Shown here in pieces: positions 1-9,863 of a DNA stretch of 64,000 nucleotides. Each line of letters starts with the position of its first letter. Position 1 is the first letter of the stretch. This DNA comes from Immersiella caudata (Eukaryota; Ascomycota; Sordariomycetes; Sordariales; Lasiosphaeriaceae): the NCBI GenBank assembly GCA_030512335.1, contig JAULSU010000006.1, positions 1 to 64,000 of the forward strand. Direction: 5' to 3'. The notes beneath the pieces are model-generated. The model was not told the DNA's origin and searched no databases. It was given only the letters and a program-made list of their open reading frames with translations. The translations under genes and the position numbers were made by a program.

Positions 1-1046
1 TCAGGCCATTACAATCCAGTGTGGGAATATGTAGACGTGAAGGAGGTTTCTCTCTGCAGCACGAAGGTTCTGGGCGACGGATGAACTGCCGTCTTCCCTA
101 CATGAACCGCTGATCAGAAGCCTCGGTCGCACAACAAGCCTTTTTGACTTGATGTCGACCTGGAATAAGACAATTCTGCTCTCTCTCCTTCGGAGGGGGG
201 GCCGGGCGCTCGCTCCCGACCTTCTGCTCCGGCGGTTTCTAGCGACCGGGGCACGGCCGGCCTCGGGTGGGCCGCGAGGCTCGCCTGGCTTTGCGTGCCG
301 TTGCTCTCTGCGCGTCGCTGGCTCCCGCTTCCGCGGATCGTTAGGCTGCGCGCCCTCCGTGTCGGACCCCCTGTCCTTTGGGATCGGTGCACGGATCTGT
401 TACCAATGCAGCATGAAAGCAGCCCCCCACAGGGGTACCCCTTGGCACGGGTGTTGAATGCTGCCCACGCTACTGTCAGTCTGCAGACTTGGAACAATCC
501 CTCTCCCGTGATTGTTTTGGACATGGTCCTTTCCTGCTTCGTCATAGGAGAGCTCTCAGAATTCCACTTCTCTCTTTGCACGTCGGGGTGGCTCTGTTTG
601 GTTGAGAGTTCGAACCTCTAACCCCACCCCTAACCACTAACCCTATCCCTAGAAGCCTTCGGACCCTTCGGGGTTACGGAGGCTTAGCATTTCCCGAGGA
701 CGGGGGAATGTTTGTCCGGTTGGCTGGAAAGTCTCCGGCGCTAAAGGGGGCGATTGGCATCGGCCGCACCTTGGCGTAAGCCTTGGCGCGTGCATGCATG
801 CTTTGTGTCCAATAGTGGGCGTGCCCGCTTCTGACTCATTTCCTGAATGTGAGGCCTTCACGGGGGAGACCCCCGTGGACCCCCCTCCCTTCAGGAAATA
901 AGACAGGAGCGGTCCCCGCACTTCTGTCCTGCCCTGATGAGCCACAACACAGGCGAAACGGGTGCTTCTTCGTTTTGAGGGCCCCGTCGGCATAGTGTTT
1001 TCAGTGTTCATCACTTCTGCAACTCAGCGCATCCCTTCTTCAGACG
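1..1046. other. Gene-free DNA outside the telomeric array
   Basis: No convincing gene is seen. Short open frames exist on both strands but show no domain, signal peptide or sensible exon pattern. A short degenerate telomere-like patch lies at 616–651. The CCCTAA strand of the array that follows points rightwards, as at the left end of a chromosome, so this stretch lies on the side where a chromosome would normally stop. It could come from a telomere fusion, an internal array, or an assembly join. Confidence 0.5.
616..651 (+). repeat. Degenerate telomere-like repeat patch
   Basis: About six imperfect CCCTAA-like units (CTCTAA, CCCCAC, CCCTAACC, ACTAACC, CTATCC) run in the same orientation as the perfect array about 400 bases downstream. 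It may be an older, decayed telomeric stretch. Confidence 0.55.
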
Positions 1047-1193
1047 TAACCCTAACCCTAACCCTAACCCTAACCCTAACCCTAACCCTAACCCTAACCC
1101 TAACCCTAACCCTAACCCTAACCCTAACCCTAACCCTAACCCTAACCCTAACCCTAACCCTAACCCTAACCCTAACCCTAACCCTAACCCTAA
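1047..1193 (+). repeat. Telomeric (CCCTAA)n array, 24.5 units
   Basis: The array is 147 bases of uninterrupted CCCTAA, the complement of the TTAGGG telomere repeat used by filamentous fungi. Every unit is perfect, so the array is young or maintained. It sits internally, with about 1 kb of non-repeat DNA on its distal side and AT-rich DNA on its proximal side. Confidence 0.97.
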
Positions 1194-1991
1194 GTGGTAT
1201 TTTATAAGTGGCTACCAGTTAAGCGTTTAACTGGATATTAAAAATACTGTCCCGGTTTACCTTGTTACACTAATATTACTTAGCGTTTAACTGCTTGCCC
1301 ACAGCTGTGTTGTTAAACCTTTACAGCTTAACCTCCCAGTTACCCTTAGCACCCTTACCGTCGAGGAACGATCGGTAGCTTTTTTAACGCCTTTTAACGA
1401 AGTAAAAAAGGTGGATGACGGCCTGGAACTAATTATTAACCATATAGCTACCATATAAGTAAGGGGTGTTACCGTTATATTACTTATATTAGCGGGTTAA
1501 GCCGGTGTTATTAGTAACGCGGGTGTTTTAGAGGTAAGTAAGTATAATAACTGTAAATATACCTTAGGTGTAATAATTATACTTTTAGTTATCTTTCACC
1601 GTTAAATCGTTAATATTATTACAGTGGATAAACACGTATAAGATGTCGCTTTTTATAGCTGTAAGCTTTTTAAAGATCACCTTAACACACCTGTTATTCC
1701 ATATATTAAGAATGTACTAGTAGTTTTTTTAAAGCTTTTCACAAAAGTAAGAATAGCTAAAGTAACTACTATTAAGGTGATTATCTATTAAGGGGTAGTT
1801 AAAGGTTTTAAACCCTTATGTAGAAACGTTACCATACTTTAGGAATAGTAAAAACCTAAAGATAACGGTAACTGTAACATAAGGTTAACTATAAGTACAC
1901 AGGTTATACTAACTAGTATATAACTAGTATTATATAAAACGGTATAATACTAGTATAAGATAAAAGTATACCAAACAGTATAATATAACAC

Positions 1992-2209
1992 CTACCTCTG
2001 AGATCTAAATGCTTAGCTATAGTGGTCTTATCGGCATACCTGAGAATAGTCATGATAATACCGTCGTTAATAAGGCACTTTATCTCGATAATATAAGTAA
2101 GCGTCTGTCTGGGCAGCTTTTTTTTAGCTAGGTTCCACTGTTTAATACGGGCGGGATTGGCTATCTAGATAATAACGCCCTCTTCGTCCTTAAACGCGTA
2201 ATTAAACTT
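1992..2209 (-). pseudogene. Coding-like relic inside the AT-rich block
   Basis: One minus-strand frame reads through about 70 codons with a single in-frame TAG. It has ordinary protein-like composition, for example the stretches FKDEEGVII, NPARIKQWNLA and RYADKTTIAKHLDL. Such a long readable frame is unusual in DNA this AT-rich, so it is probably part of a former gene or transposon protein. The family was not recognised. Confidence 0.4.
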
Positions 2210-3360
2210 AACAGTTTAATACTAAGGGAGCCCCTTCTTTTAATATAGCAGTAAGTTAAAGAAAGGGTATTATCTAATATAAAACATGATCTTAGAGTTA
2301 GTAATAACGTGGTTATTTTTACCCTTATAACCTTAGAGAACGTCTACCTATAGATAGTCCTTTATATTCTTAAAATACCACCAGGAGAGGGATAACTTTT
2401 ATACTCTTTATAAAAAGTTAACCGTTAGCTTATCGCTAAAAAATAAAATCTTTTTACTTATTATTAAATTAACGTTAAGCTGGATAAAGGCTGTGTTATC
2501 CTCTTTAACTTATTCCAGCGTAGTAACGGTTAAAGGAGTGCCAGCTTTCCTTTTACCTTTAGACCTAGGCCCTTTTTTAGGAGGTATGTTAAGTAGGAGT
2601 ACTTAGGTGTGGTAAAAAAGAGGAAGGATTAATTAGTAATAGTAGGGGTGTGCTAGATTATATTATTTGGTATAGTAAATTTAGTATACCGTTTGACTTA
2701 AACAGTGTAATCTCTAGAAATGGGAAAATTATTATTTGGGGAAAGAGTAATAGAGGAAGGTTACACTAGTAAGTAAAGGAGGGGGGTATTTATACTGGTG
2801 GTATAAGCGGTATACTGTACGGTATAATCACTGTTCTTAGCGCGATAAGAATAAGGTGGTGTTAAGTTAGCACGTGTGGTGTTACCTACCTGTTTTACAT
2901 CGTGCTCTCCGGGTGCTAGCTATTATAAGCGTTAAGGGATAGTAGTAATAATAAGGTTACGATGTTACGATAAGGCTATAGTAATATAATAGGGTGGTGG
3001 AACCTAAAGGTATTAGCAGCCGTTAAGTTTAATCATATTTAATTTTACAGGTGGTGTAAAGTGGGTTACAATTGTTTAAAATTATTTAAAAGGCGTGAGA
3101 AAAGCGAGGGATAAAAAGGTTTATATTTAGCTAGCGGTTAGCAGTATAGTGTTACTTTATGTGGAAAAAGGAGATTATACGTGCTTTATAGCTGGCTATA
3201 TTTAAGGGAGGGGTGATATATAGTGGTTTAATTCTATCGGGTGGATATAAGGCTGCGCAGGCCTACGTGCCAAAGGTTCAGAGTTTTCACTACACCGCTT
3301 AATAAGTTAACTTATGGTTTATGTAGGCCAGGGCTGGATGGCTTAAAGCGAATTAAAGGT

Positions 3361-3438
3361 CGTAAGGCATGTAATTAAAATTTTCACTTTGTGCGGGAGG
3401 GTTTAAGGCTGTAAGGCATGTAATTAAGATTTTCACTT
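3361..3438. repeat. Short direct repeat, two ~29-bp copies
   Basis: The copies lie at 3361–3389 and 3410–3438. Both contain GTAAGGCATGTAATTAA followed by a TTTTCACTT end, and they differ at only a few bases. They lie 49 bases apart in the AT-rich block and look like a local duplication. Confidence 0.75.
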
Positions 3439-3841
3439 AATGGTAAAGGAGTTAATACTAGAGAGATGTAAAATGGGAAAACACTTCTGCAATACGTGTA
3501 AGTTTAATTTTAACTCGGTATAATATCACTTCCTACTTATAATTATACAGTCTAAGGCTTAATGGGATAGTAAGTGAGGAGATCGGGGGTACGCCTGTTA
3601 AGTTAGACCTGGATATCAGATACCTAACAGCCCCTCGATTCCAAGCCACCTTAAGCTTGTTAAACCAGACTTTTCACCTAAGGCACTAAAGGGTTATCAT
3701 CGACGATAGGGTTACTAAATCGCTTAGCTGGGTCGGTTGTCAATATATTGACCCAGGAGGAAGAATGGGGGCCAGCCTAATAAATCTTTCAATGTTTTAA
3801 TCGGTAGTCTTTCAATAGGTTAGCCTTTTATTAGGTAACTA

Positions 3842-4516
3842 TTATTTCATTAGTTAGTCTTTGTTTCATTAGTAAGTCATTGTTTCATTAGTTAGTCTTT
3901 GTTTTATTAATAGGTCATTGTTTCATTAGTAGGTCATAGTTTCATTAGTAGGTCATAGTTTCATTGGTAGGTCACTGTTTCATTGGTAAGTCACTGTTTC
4001 ATTAATAGGTCACTGTTTCATTAATAGGTCACTGTTTCATTGGTAAATTATTGTTTCATTGGTAGTGATAGTTTCATTAGTAGCCATAGTTTCATTAGTA
4101 GCTATAGTTTCATTGGTAAGTTATTATTTCATTAGTAGCCATAGTTTCATTGGTAAGTTATTATTTCATTGGTAGCCATAGTTTCATTGGTAAGTTATTG
4201 TTTCATTGGTAGGTCACTGTTTCATTGGTAGGTCACTGTTTTATTAGTATGTCATCGTTTCATTGGTAGGTCATTGTTTCATTGGTAGCCATAGTTTCAT
4301 TAGTAGGTCATTGTTTCATTGGTAGCCATAGTTTCATTGGTAAGTTATTGTTTCATTGGTAGCCATAGTTTCATTAGTAGGTCACTGTTTCATTGGTAGG
4401 TCACTGTTTCATTGGTAGGTCACTGTTTCATTGGTATGTCATCGTTTCATTGGTAGGTCACTGTTTCATTGGTAGCTAAGAACCCTTTCATTGGTAACTA
4501 AGAACCCTTTCATTGG
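3842..4516 (+). repeat. Minisatellite, ~36 units of 17–19 bp
   Basis: The dominant unit is GTTTCATTGGTAGGTCACT. A shorter variant replaces the end with AGCCATA, and others end in AAGTTATT or AGTCTTT. Units near 3842–3960 are more AT-rich (CATTAGTTAG) and those to the right more often carry CATTGG. The last units change to AAGAACCCTTTCATTGG. The array borders the RIP-like block on its gene-side edge. No open frame crosses it. Confidence 0.93.
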
Positions 4517-4520
4517 GGGG

Positions 4521-4602
4521 CAATGAAACATACCCTTGTTTTTGCCGCCCCACTTTTTTTCCCCCACCAAAAAACCAATGAAACGGTGACTGTTTCGATG
4601 GT
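4521..4602. other. Inverted minisatellite units and near-palindrome
   Basis: The minisatellite core appears here in reverse complement: CAATGAAAC at 4521–4529, and again within 4574–4602, where ACCAATGAAAC and GTTTCGATGGT form the arms of a near-palindrome around GGTGACT. The array therefore ends in inverted copies that could fold into a hairpin. Confidence 0.7.
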
Positions 4603-4699
4603 CCATTCCTGTTAGTAGAAATTTTAAATAAGGTAATATTAAAGATAAAAACGTTCCCTTTACAAGAAATTAACTAGTTAAATTAATAATTAAGTTAAA

Positions 4700-5545
4700 A
4701 GTTATTTACACTGATATGGTTGCTCTGCTTCTTTTCGCAGGTGCGGGGGAGCCCTTGACAGGGTTCGGCTGTTACCCGAATAAGGCGATTTCTCAACGGT
4801 CGCATCTGGGTATTCAACTCTTCCACGGGCATGACGCCAATTCCGCAGATATCTTCTAACACGTCCAGCTATGGGGTCGTCCAGTTGTTGGGTCACGACT
4901 TCTAACGTCAGCATCGACACAGCACAGCTCGTCACACACAGTCCTTCGATACGCCCTCCTCTGTACCCCTTTTATCTGGAACGCAGCGCCCTCCAGGGGC
5001 TCGAGATAGAGCGCCAACCCTTGCCACTTACCACCCGTATACAAATCACACTGAATCATGGCCTTCATCAGCGCTTCAGGATCAGCAGCCTCTCCTTTCC
5101 TCGCTATCCCGTCGAACGCGCGTAGGGACAGCCCAATATTCGTCATATTTAAGGGCGACAAGAAGCGTGGGCCCCCAATCGCCGGATCCAGACAGCTTGA
5201 AATATCAGACGGTAGGCGCGCGAGCAAGCCATTGCTTTGATAGTCTTCTTTCCACGCGAAGAGGATCTGGTTGACGGACGTTGGCATGATTTCTATCTAC
5301 AGCCGTCGAAAGGCCGTGGGCGTGGGCTCGCCGTAGAGAATGGGCATGGAGAACTTTGACGGGGAGTTCGGAGGCGCACGCGAGGATTTTGGTCAGGAAG
5401 GATGCTGGTGGACTGTTGTGTACGTGAGGTACGCGGGCGAAGGTTATGGGGCTCCAAGCGGGATCGAAGACGAGGCGCACTCGAGGCGCGATGAGCTCTT
5501 GGAGTGTCCAGGCCCCGCGTGAACCACTTGCTTCTCATTGTGAGA
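4700..5545 (-). pseudogene. Broken HET-domain (incompatibility) gene
   Basis: On the minus strand the hallmark KWFTRG/WTLQELIAPR motif is legible near 5485–5530, but an extra base splits it into two frames. Further on, MPILYGEP and AFRRL (5299–5345) match the usual HET sequence ahead of the SLFAW block. They are followed in frame by TAG at 5297–5299, where the family normally has CAG (Gln). The frame then runs on to 4856 with ILFAWKEDY and SNGLLARLP, the usual post-HET region. About 50 residues between the two motifs are missing, and no SYTW or CIDQ part was found upstream. The copy therefore has an N-terminal loss, a frameshift, an internal deletion and a stop. The C-to-T stop and the nearby AT-rich block suggest RIP. 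Confidence 0.82.
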
Positions 5546-5704
5546 GCGATGAAGACCGGATAGAGACACTACTAGGAGGTGAGTCAGTACAAGTCAATTG
5601 GTATGAGGTCAGGGATTTGTAGCGACGTTGTGGTGTGGCGGCTTTGTTGAGTTCAAGAAGAAGGGAACACACTCATCCCGCTGCAACCAAATCCATCATC
5701 CTCA

Positions 5705-7900
5705 TCACACGATCAAAATCTCCTCAGCTTCTCCCTCACACCACACCTCCCCATCTATCACCCCTTCCACAAACGCCGGCCCTACAACCTTCCACGCGTC
5801 GTCCATTAGCCTCATCAGCATCGGCCTGTCCAATCCCGCCAGCCGAAACACAGCATCCCCCTCCCTCAGCGACATATTCCCACTGCCAAGCCAGCCCCCC
5901 TCCGTCACGAACAGCACTTTATCCTCATTGTGCATCCACACCGTATGTGTAAACCTCGCCACGATTGGATAGAACTTTAGCACGCAGAGCGTCTTCCACG
6001 AGTCACCCACCTCAACCCCTCTTTCCGCGAGCTGATCGCGAATGTAACCTCTCACCTCCGGGCTCACGTCCAGGTCGTCCACCAGACCGTCAAACAGCTC
6101 GTTTCGGTACTTTGCATCAACAAAAGTGCCGATCCATGAGCTGACAGTCTGCAGGGGATTGGTGATGGTGATGAGGCTCTCAAGGGCTCGCAGGTGGCCA
6201 GTAGTCAGAACGTTCCCGAAAGCTAGGAGGGCGTTTTCTTTGGTCTCATAGCGTCGTGAGAGTTGATCCATATATGTTACGAGGAGATAAACCCATTGCA
6301 TGAAGGTAAGGGTGGTTTGCGTTGAGTGAGTGGGATCCTGGAGGTTGACGAGATCTCCATCCTCGTGGCGGAGTATTGCGTCGTGATCGGCGGGCTTCCA
6401 GATGCTCATGCCGGTCTTGTGGGCGACTTTGTCGATAAGGATAGCTGTGCAGCGAAGGCTTTTGCCGTCTGGGTGGAAGGAGAAGTTGAATGCAGTGTCA
6501 GACCTGGGGGAGGTGGGTGTTTTGTCGTTTCGGGACAACCACATGTCACCAAGACGAAAGGGGGCCGAGAAATCGGGGACCCAGCTTGGGTCTTGGAGGC
6601 TTGAGTCGGTGTTGTTGACGAGACAGAGGAGATCGAGTGAATGCGTCGACTGGCAAGCTTGACGGGTGAACTCTTCATACAGTTCCTCCCTGGACTTTGC
6701 GTAATCTGGTTTGGACAATGTGATCCCAAGCCTGGTAAAGACGCCATAGAGCCCATAGATCCTATCCCTGTCGTCGAACACCGAGCTGGCCCTGCAGCGA
6801 AACATGGCAGTTGTGATTTCTCTCGAGATGCTGCCCTTTTCCGAGTCGGGGCTGAAGACGCTCAACCTGGGCTGGCTGTGTGACAAGATGTAGTGGTTCC
6901 AGACCGAGGTGTTGAAGACGTACGGACTGTGGCCGAAGAAATGATGAAGGACGTTGAATTGCATCAGCAAATGGCTCAGGCAGTCCATTGGCATCTCGTG
7001 GTGGCCGCAATTGACAAAAACTGGAACAGGAGCTGTCCACCCTGACTCTCGTGCGAGAACGCACTCTTGGATGGTCCAAACACGACGCCACCAGTTGCGA
7101 TGGACCAAGTCTTCGATGTGCACGATATGACCTCGTCTCCTGGCCAGCCGGTGCAGCTGTATCTCGACCCAACTCTTGAACCGTATCGGAACTGACATGA
7201 GACACCAAGAAAGCCAGACATAACTGACGGCCAATCCGGTTGCCGGGGTCGGCAGTCCAAGCCAGACGTTGACGCCTAGGGCTCGTCCATAAATCTCCGC
7301 CATGAGCGGTATCTGCATGGCCTTCTCCTCTGCCGATTCCTGGTCGATGCAGATGGCGTCGATCCAGATGTGGAGGCGAGCATATTGCATGAAGTGCTGG
7401 AGGACGAGCTCGCAGTTCTTGGTGACAGCCAATTTCTTCCCGCCGCACAAAATGTAGCGATCGCGCTCTTGGTTATCCCACGTGTACGATATGGCGCGGT
7501 AGGGATAAGCGAGCATCGGCTTATCGAGGGAAACGTGAACGAGGTTGCACTCGAGTATCTTGGAGTCGGCGTCGAAACTCCAGGGGTTCGGGTGCTTGAT
7601 CTCAAGGAGGCGGATGGATCGGTCGCCGGAGAGCGGGGTGTATTCGTAGAGATCATGGCCTGGGAGGTCGTCCTTGGGGCGGGGAGGATTGTCTAGGTGC
7701 TCAGAGGCAAACGTCACGCGACTTGGAGAGTATGTTAGTTGGAAGATGAGATGGTAGAGGGCGCGGGAAAATCTGAGGACGACATTATAAGCAAAAAGTG
7801 GCACTGGTAGAATGGTCTTGATGGTTGCGAGGGAGAGCCCGAACGCCGTCGACAGGAGCACAAATGCTGCGTGTTCGAGCGCATCCGCGTCGTCGGCCAT
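5705..7900 (-). CDS. HET-domain protein with N-terminal membrane helices
   Basis: The protein is about 731 residues if it begins at the in-frame ATG at 7900 (MADDADAL). The open frame extends 152 codons further upstream, but that part lacks coding character and overlaps the divergent neighbour. Residues ~5–60 are hydrophobic, with probably one or two membrane helices. The HET domain follows: AISYTWDNQ, LHIWIDAICIDQ, then NWWRRVWTIQECVLAR and, further on, DRDRIYGLYGVF and DPSWVPDFSAP. HET domains trigger cell death when incompatible hyphae fuse and are linked to fungal NLR immunity. The role of this one is inferred from family only. It is divergently arranged with the HET-like gene at 8324, 423 bases away. 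Confidence 0.88.
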   Translation of the reverse strand: MADDADALEHAAFVLLSTAFGLSLATIKTILPVPLFAYNVVLRFSRALYHLIFQLTYSPSRVTFASEHLDNPPRPKDDLPGHDLYEYTPLSGDRSIRLLEIKHPNPWSFDADSKILECNLVHVSLDKPMLAYPYRAISYTWDNQERDRYILCGGKKLAVTKNCELVLQHFMQYARLHIWIDAICIDQESAEEKAMQIPLMAEIYGRALGVNVWLGLPTPATGLAVSYVWLSWCLMSVPIRFKSWVEIQLHRLARRRGHIVHIEDLVHRNWWRRVWTIQECVLARESGWTAPVPVFVNCGHHEMPMDCLSHLLMQFNVLHHFFGHSPYVFNTSVWNHYILSHSQPRLSVFSPDSEKGSISREITTAMFRCRASSVFDDRDRIYGLYGVFTRLGITLSKPDYAKSREELYEEFTRQACQSTHSLDLLCLVNNTDSSLQDPSWVPDFSAPFRLGDMWLSRNDKTPTSPRSDTAFNFSFHPDGKSLRCTAILIDKVAHKTGMSIWKPADHDAILRHEDGDLVNLQDPTHSTQTTLTFMQWVYLLVTYMDQLSRRYETKENALLAFGNVLTTGHLRALESLITITNPLQTVSSWIGTFVDAKYRNELFDGLVDDLDVSPEVRGYIRDQLAERGVEVGDSWKTLCVLKFYPIVARFTHTVWMHNEDKVLFVTEGGWLGSGNMSLREGDAVFRLAGLDRPMLMRLMDDAWKVVGPAFVEGVIDGEVWCEGEAEEILIV

Positions 7901-8323
7901 GACGACACGAAATTCTCCACTCCAACAATCAACTCGTCGTGACCGTTCTGTGGGGTTTGGCCAGTTCCTTTCCAAATTCTCCAACGGCAAGGCGAACCAG
8001 GCGGACGCGATGTCAAGGAAAGCGCAACCCCGCCTCCTGAAACAACGCCGTCCAATCAGAGATCCTGTCCCGAAAACCTCTCTACACCAATGCAACCACG
8101 GGATTGCGGCTGAAGGCCCCAGAACGGCCCCAGAGAACTTCATCCCATCAACACATTGGAAAACGTCGTCGATGCGCCTGTGGCCCTCATCGCAATCATG
8201 CCAGAGATGTTGTATGAACGTCACCCCCCCTTTTCTTGGGCGACAATTTCTGGTCATTGTTGGGTTTCTCTTCTTCATGCGCTCCTCATGCAGTTTTTGT
8301 GGAGAGCATCGTTCTTGACAGCC

Positions 8324-9745
8324 ATGGCCACTTTTTGCTTTGCGCGGCCTTTTCACACCAGTTCTCTACTTGCCTGGCTGGCGGCCGTCGCGACTTCGGA
8401 CCCGCACGAATACACCCGTGCCCTCCTCGATGTCACGTCACTGGACAAGGCAATTGTGGCCTTTATTTCCTACGTTGGCGCCCTGGTTGCTCTTCGCATC
8501 GTTATTCCCCTCGTTCTGTTCTTATACCGTATCCTGGCTTTTGTATGGGCGCATTTGCTCTTGGGGGTTGTCTTGTACTTGGGTATGTTGGTCCTCATGG
8601 CCGTTCTCGGGGAAATCGCCGATGTCATGATTCAGCGGGCGAAATACCGCATCGAAAACTACACCTGGAGCATCAGGAACGAATATTATTCTGGCCGGCC
8701 CCTTATCACCATACGCAGCTTCCTGTACCGCGCTTGGAACTCCCTCCTCGCTTACGAGCGCCGACTGGCAACGAGCAAACGCATCGCACGCCTGCTCGGA
8801 CGGAAATCCTACGATGAGCTGCCCCCATTCACCTTCTCTCCAATTAACCCTGCCTCACAAGTCCGCCTGCTGGAAATCAAGAGCCGGACATTCCTCTCCC
8901 TCCCAACCGCAAACCTCGTCGTCTACAACATCGAGGACAATACAAGTATTCCACCCTACGAAGTTGTTTCCTTCACCCCAACCTCTCAACCGGGCGACGA
9001 ACCTCTCCTTCCCATCGTCCTGAACAACCGACGCCACGCCATCTCATCCGAAACGCACGCTCTGTTACACCGTCTCTCGTACTTCTTTGGTCCCCATCTC
9101 GTTTGGATTGACGCTCTGTGCGTGAATCACGCCGACGACGAGGAAAAAAACCTCGAGAAGGAGACTGGCGAGACGATGCTCCAAAACGCCCATCGCATTC
9201 TTGTTTGCCTCGGAGAATCGCTCCTCGCCAACCTTGGCGTATCCGTCGTCAACACTCTGATCTTGTCAATATGGCACAACGACATTGACAGTGCGGTAGA
9301 GTACTTCTACGCGCTGTGCGAATATCCACGCAGCGCCATCGAGGACGGCGTGCTAGACGGGTTTCGCGCGATGATGGATCACCCCTGGTTTCAGGATTCG
9401 GAGCGGTTTCGGAAGGTGATGTACTGTGACGCGGAGGTTACCTTCTTATATGGGAATGAGGCGCTGATGAAATCGTATTTGATGCACATTGGTGCGGTCT
9501 TTGAAGCGTGGGATGAGGAGCGCGTTAGGGTGGCTCTTGCCAGAAGAGCGGGGAACAGAGGGCTTCGGTGGCCGCCTAGAGCCGTTCCACTTTTCGTCGA
9601 GTACGCGAAGGCCGAGAAGCGGAAGGAAGTTCTTCAGAAGTTAAAGGCTATGTTTGGGATGGAAGGATTCTTTCAGGAGATGGGGAGTTTGATGGGGAGA
9701 ATTCGCGCCGAGGGAGTCAGTGGGGACGAAGGCGAGGGAGCATGA
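8324..9745 (+). CDS. Truncated HET-like membrane protein
   Basis: The protein is about 473 residues from GCCATGG at 8324, a good fungal start context. In-frame upstream ATGs exist at 8156 and later, but they overlap the divergent gene's promoter. Residues ~40–105 are strongly hydrophobic (two or three helices). A reduced HET core follows: VRLLEIKS, YEVVSFTPTS in place of the usual SYTWG, and HLVWIDALCVNH. The later RVWTLQE-type motif is absent. The VRLLEIK entry and VWIDALCVN motif resemble the neighbour at 5705–7900 (IRLLEIKH, IWIDAICID). The two may be diverged duplicates forming a head-to-head pair with complementary roles. Function unknown. Confidence 0.75.
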   Translation: MATFCFARPFHTSSLLAWLAAVATSDPHEYTRALLDVTSLDKAIVAFISYVGALVALRIVIPLVLFLYRILAFVWAHLLLGVVLYLGMLVLMAVLGEIADVMIQRAKYRIENYTWSIRNEYYSGRPLITIRSFLYRAWNSLLAYERRLATSKRIARLLGRKSYDELPPFTFSPINPASQVRLLEIKSRTFLSLPTANLVVYNIEDNTSIPPYEVVSFTPTSQPGDEPLLPIVLNNRRHAISSETHALLHRLSYFFGPHLVWIDALCVNHADDEEKNLEKETGETMLQNAHRILVCLGESLLANLGVSVVNTLILSIWHNDIDSAVEYFYALCEYPRSAIEDGVLDGFRAMMDHPWFQDSERFRKVMYCDAEVTFLYGNEALMKSYLMHIGAVFEAWDEERVRVALARRAGNRGLRWPPRAVPLFVEYAKAEKRKEVLQKLKAMFGMEGFFQEMGSLMGRIRAEGVSGDEGEGA

Positions 9746-9863
9746 AGTGATCCCGAGTTTTGTTGACAGCTCACACCTTACTCAGAATCCTTGACTGACA
9801 CAAATTCGACTAGATAGTACCAGGTGCGACGATTGGGATGCCCCACAGAACTGCCACGCTGCC

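Larger units (their letters stand above)
1194..3841. repeat. AT-rich, RIP-like decayed block
   Basis: This stretch is strikingly rich in A and T, with many TAA, TAG and TTA words, no usable open frames, and a sharp composition contrast to the flanks. That is what repeat-induced point mutation (C to T, G to A) leaves in ascomycete subtelomeres. At least one coding-like relic is still legible on the minus strand (1992–2209). No intact transposon ends were identified. Confidence 0.8.

Noticed and set aside
580..632. tRNA T-arm-like sequence (AGAGTTCGAACCTCT)
   Set aside because: Only the T arm is suggestive; no matching acceptor, D or anticodon stems could be formed.
962..1207. Open frame of repeating Leu-Thr
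   Set aside because: It is only the telomeric CCCTAA repeat read as codons.
3842..4516. Possible CRISPR-like array
   Set aside because: Units are contiguous with no unique spacers, and the genome is eukaryotic. It is a minisatellite.
7901..8356. 152-codon N-terminal extension of the HET protein
   Set aside because: It has no coding character and overlaps the promoter and start of the divergent gene; the ATG at 7900 is preferred.
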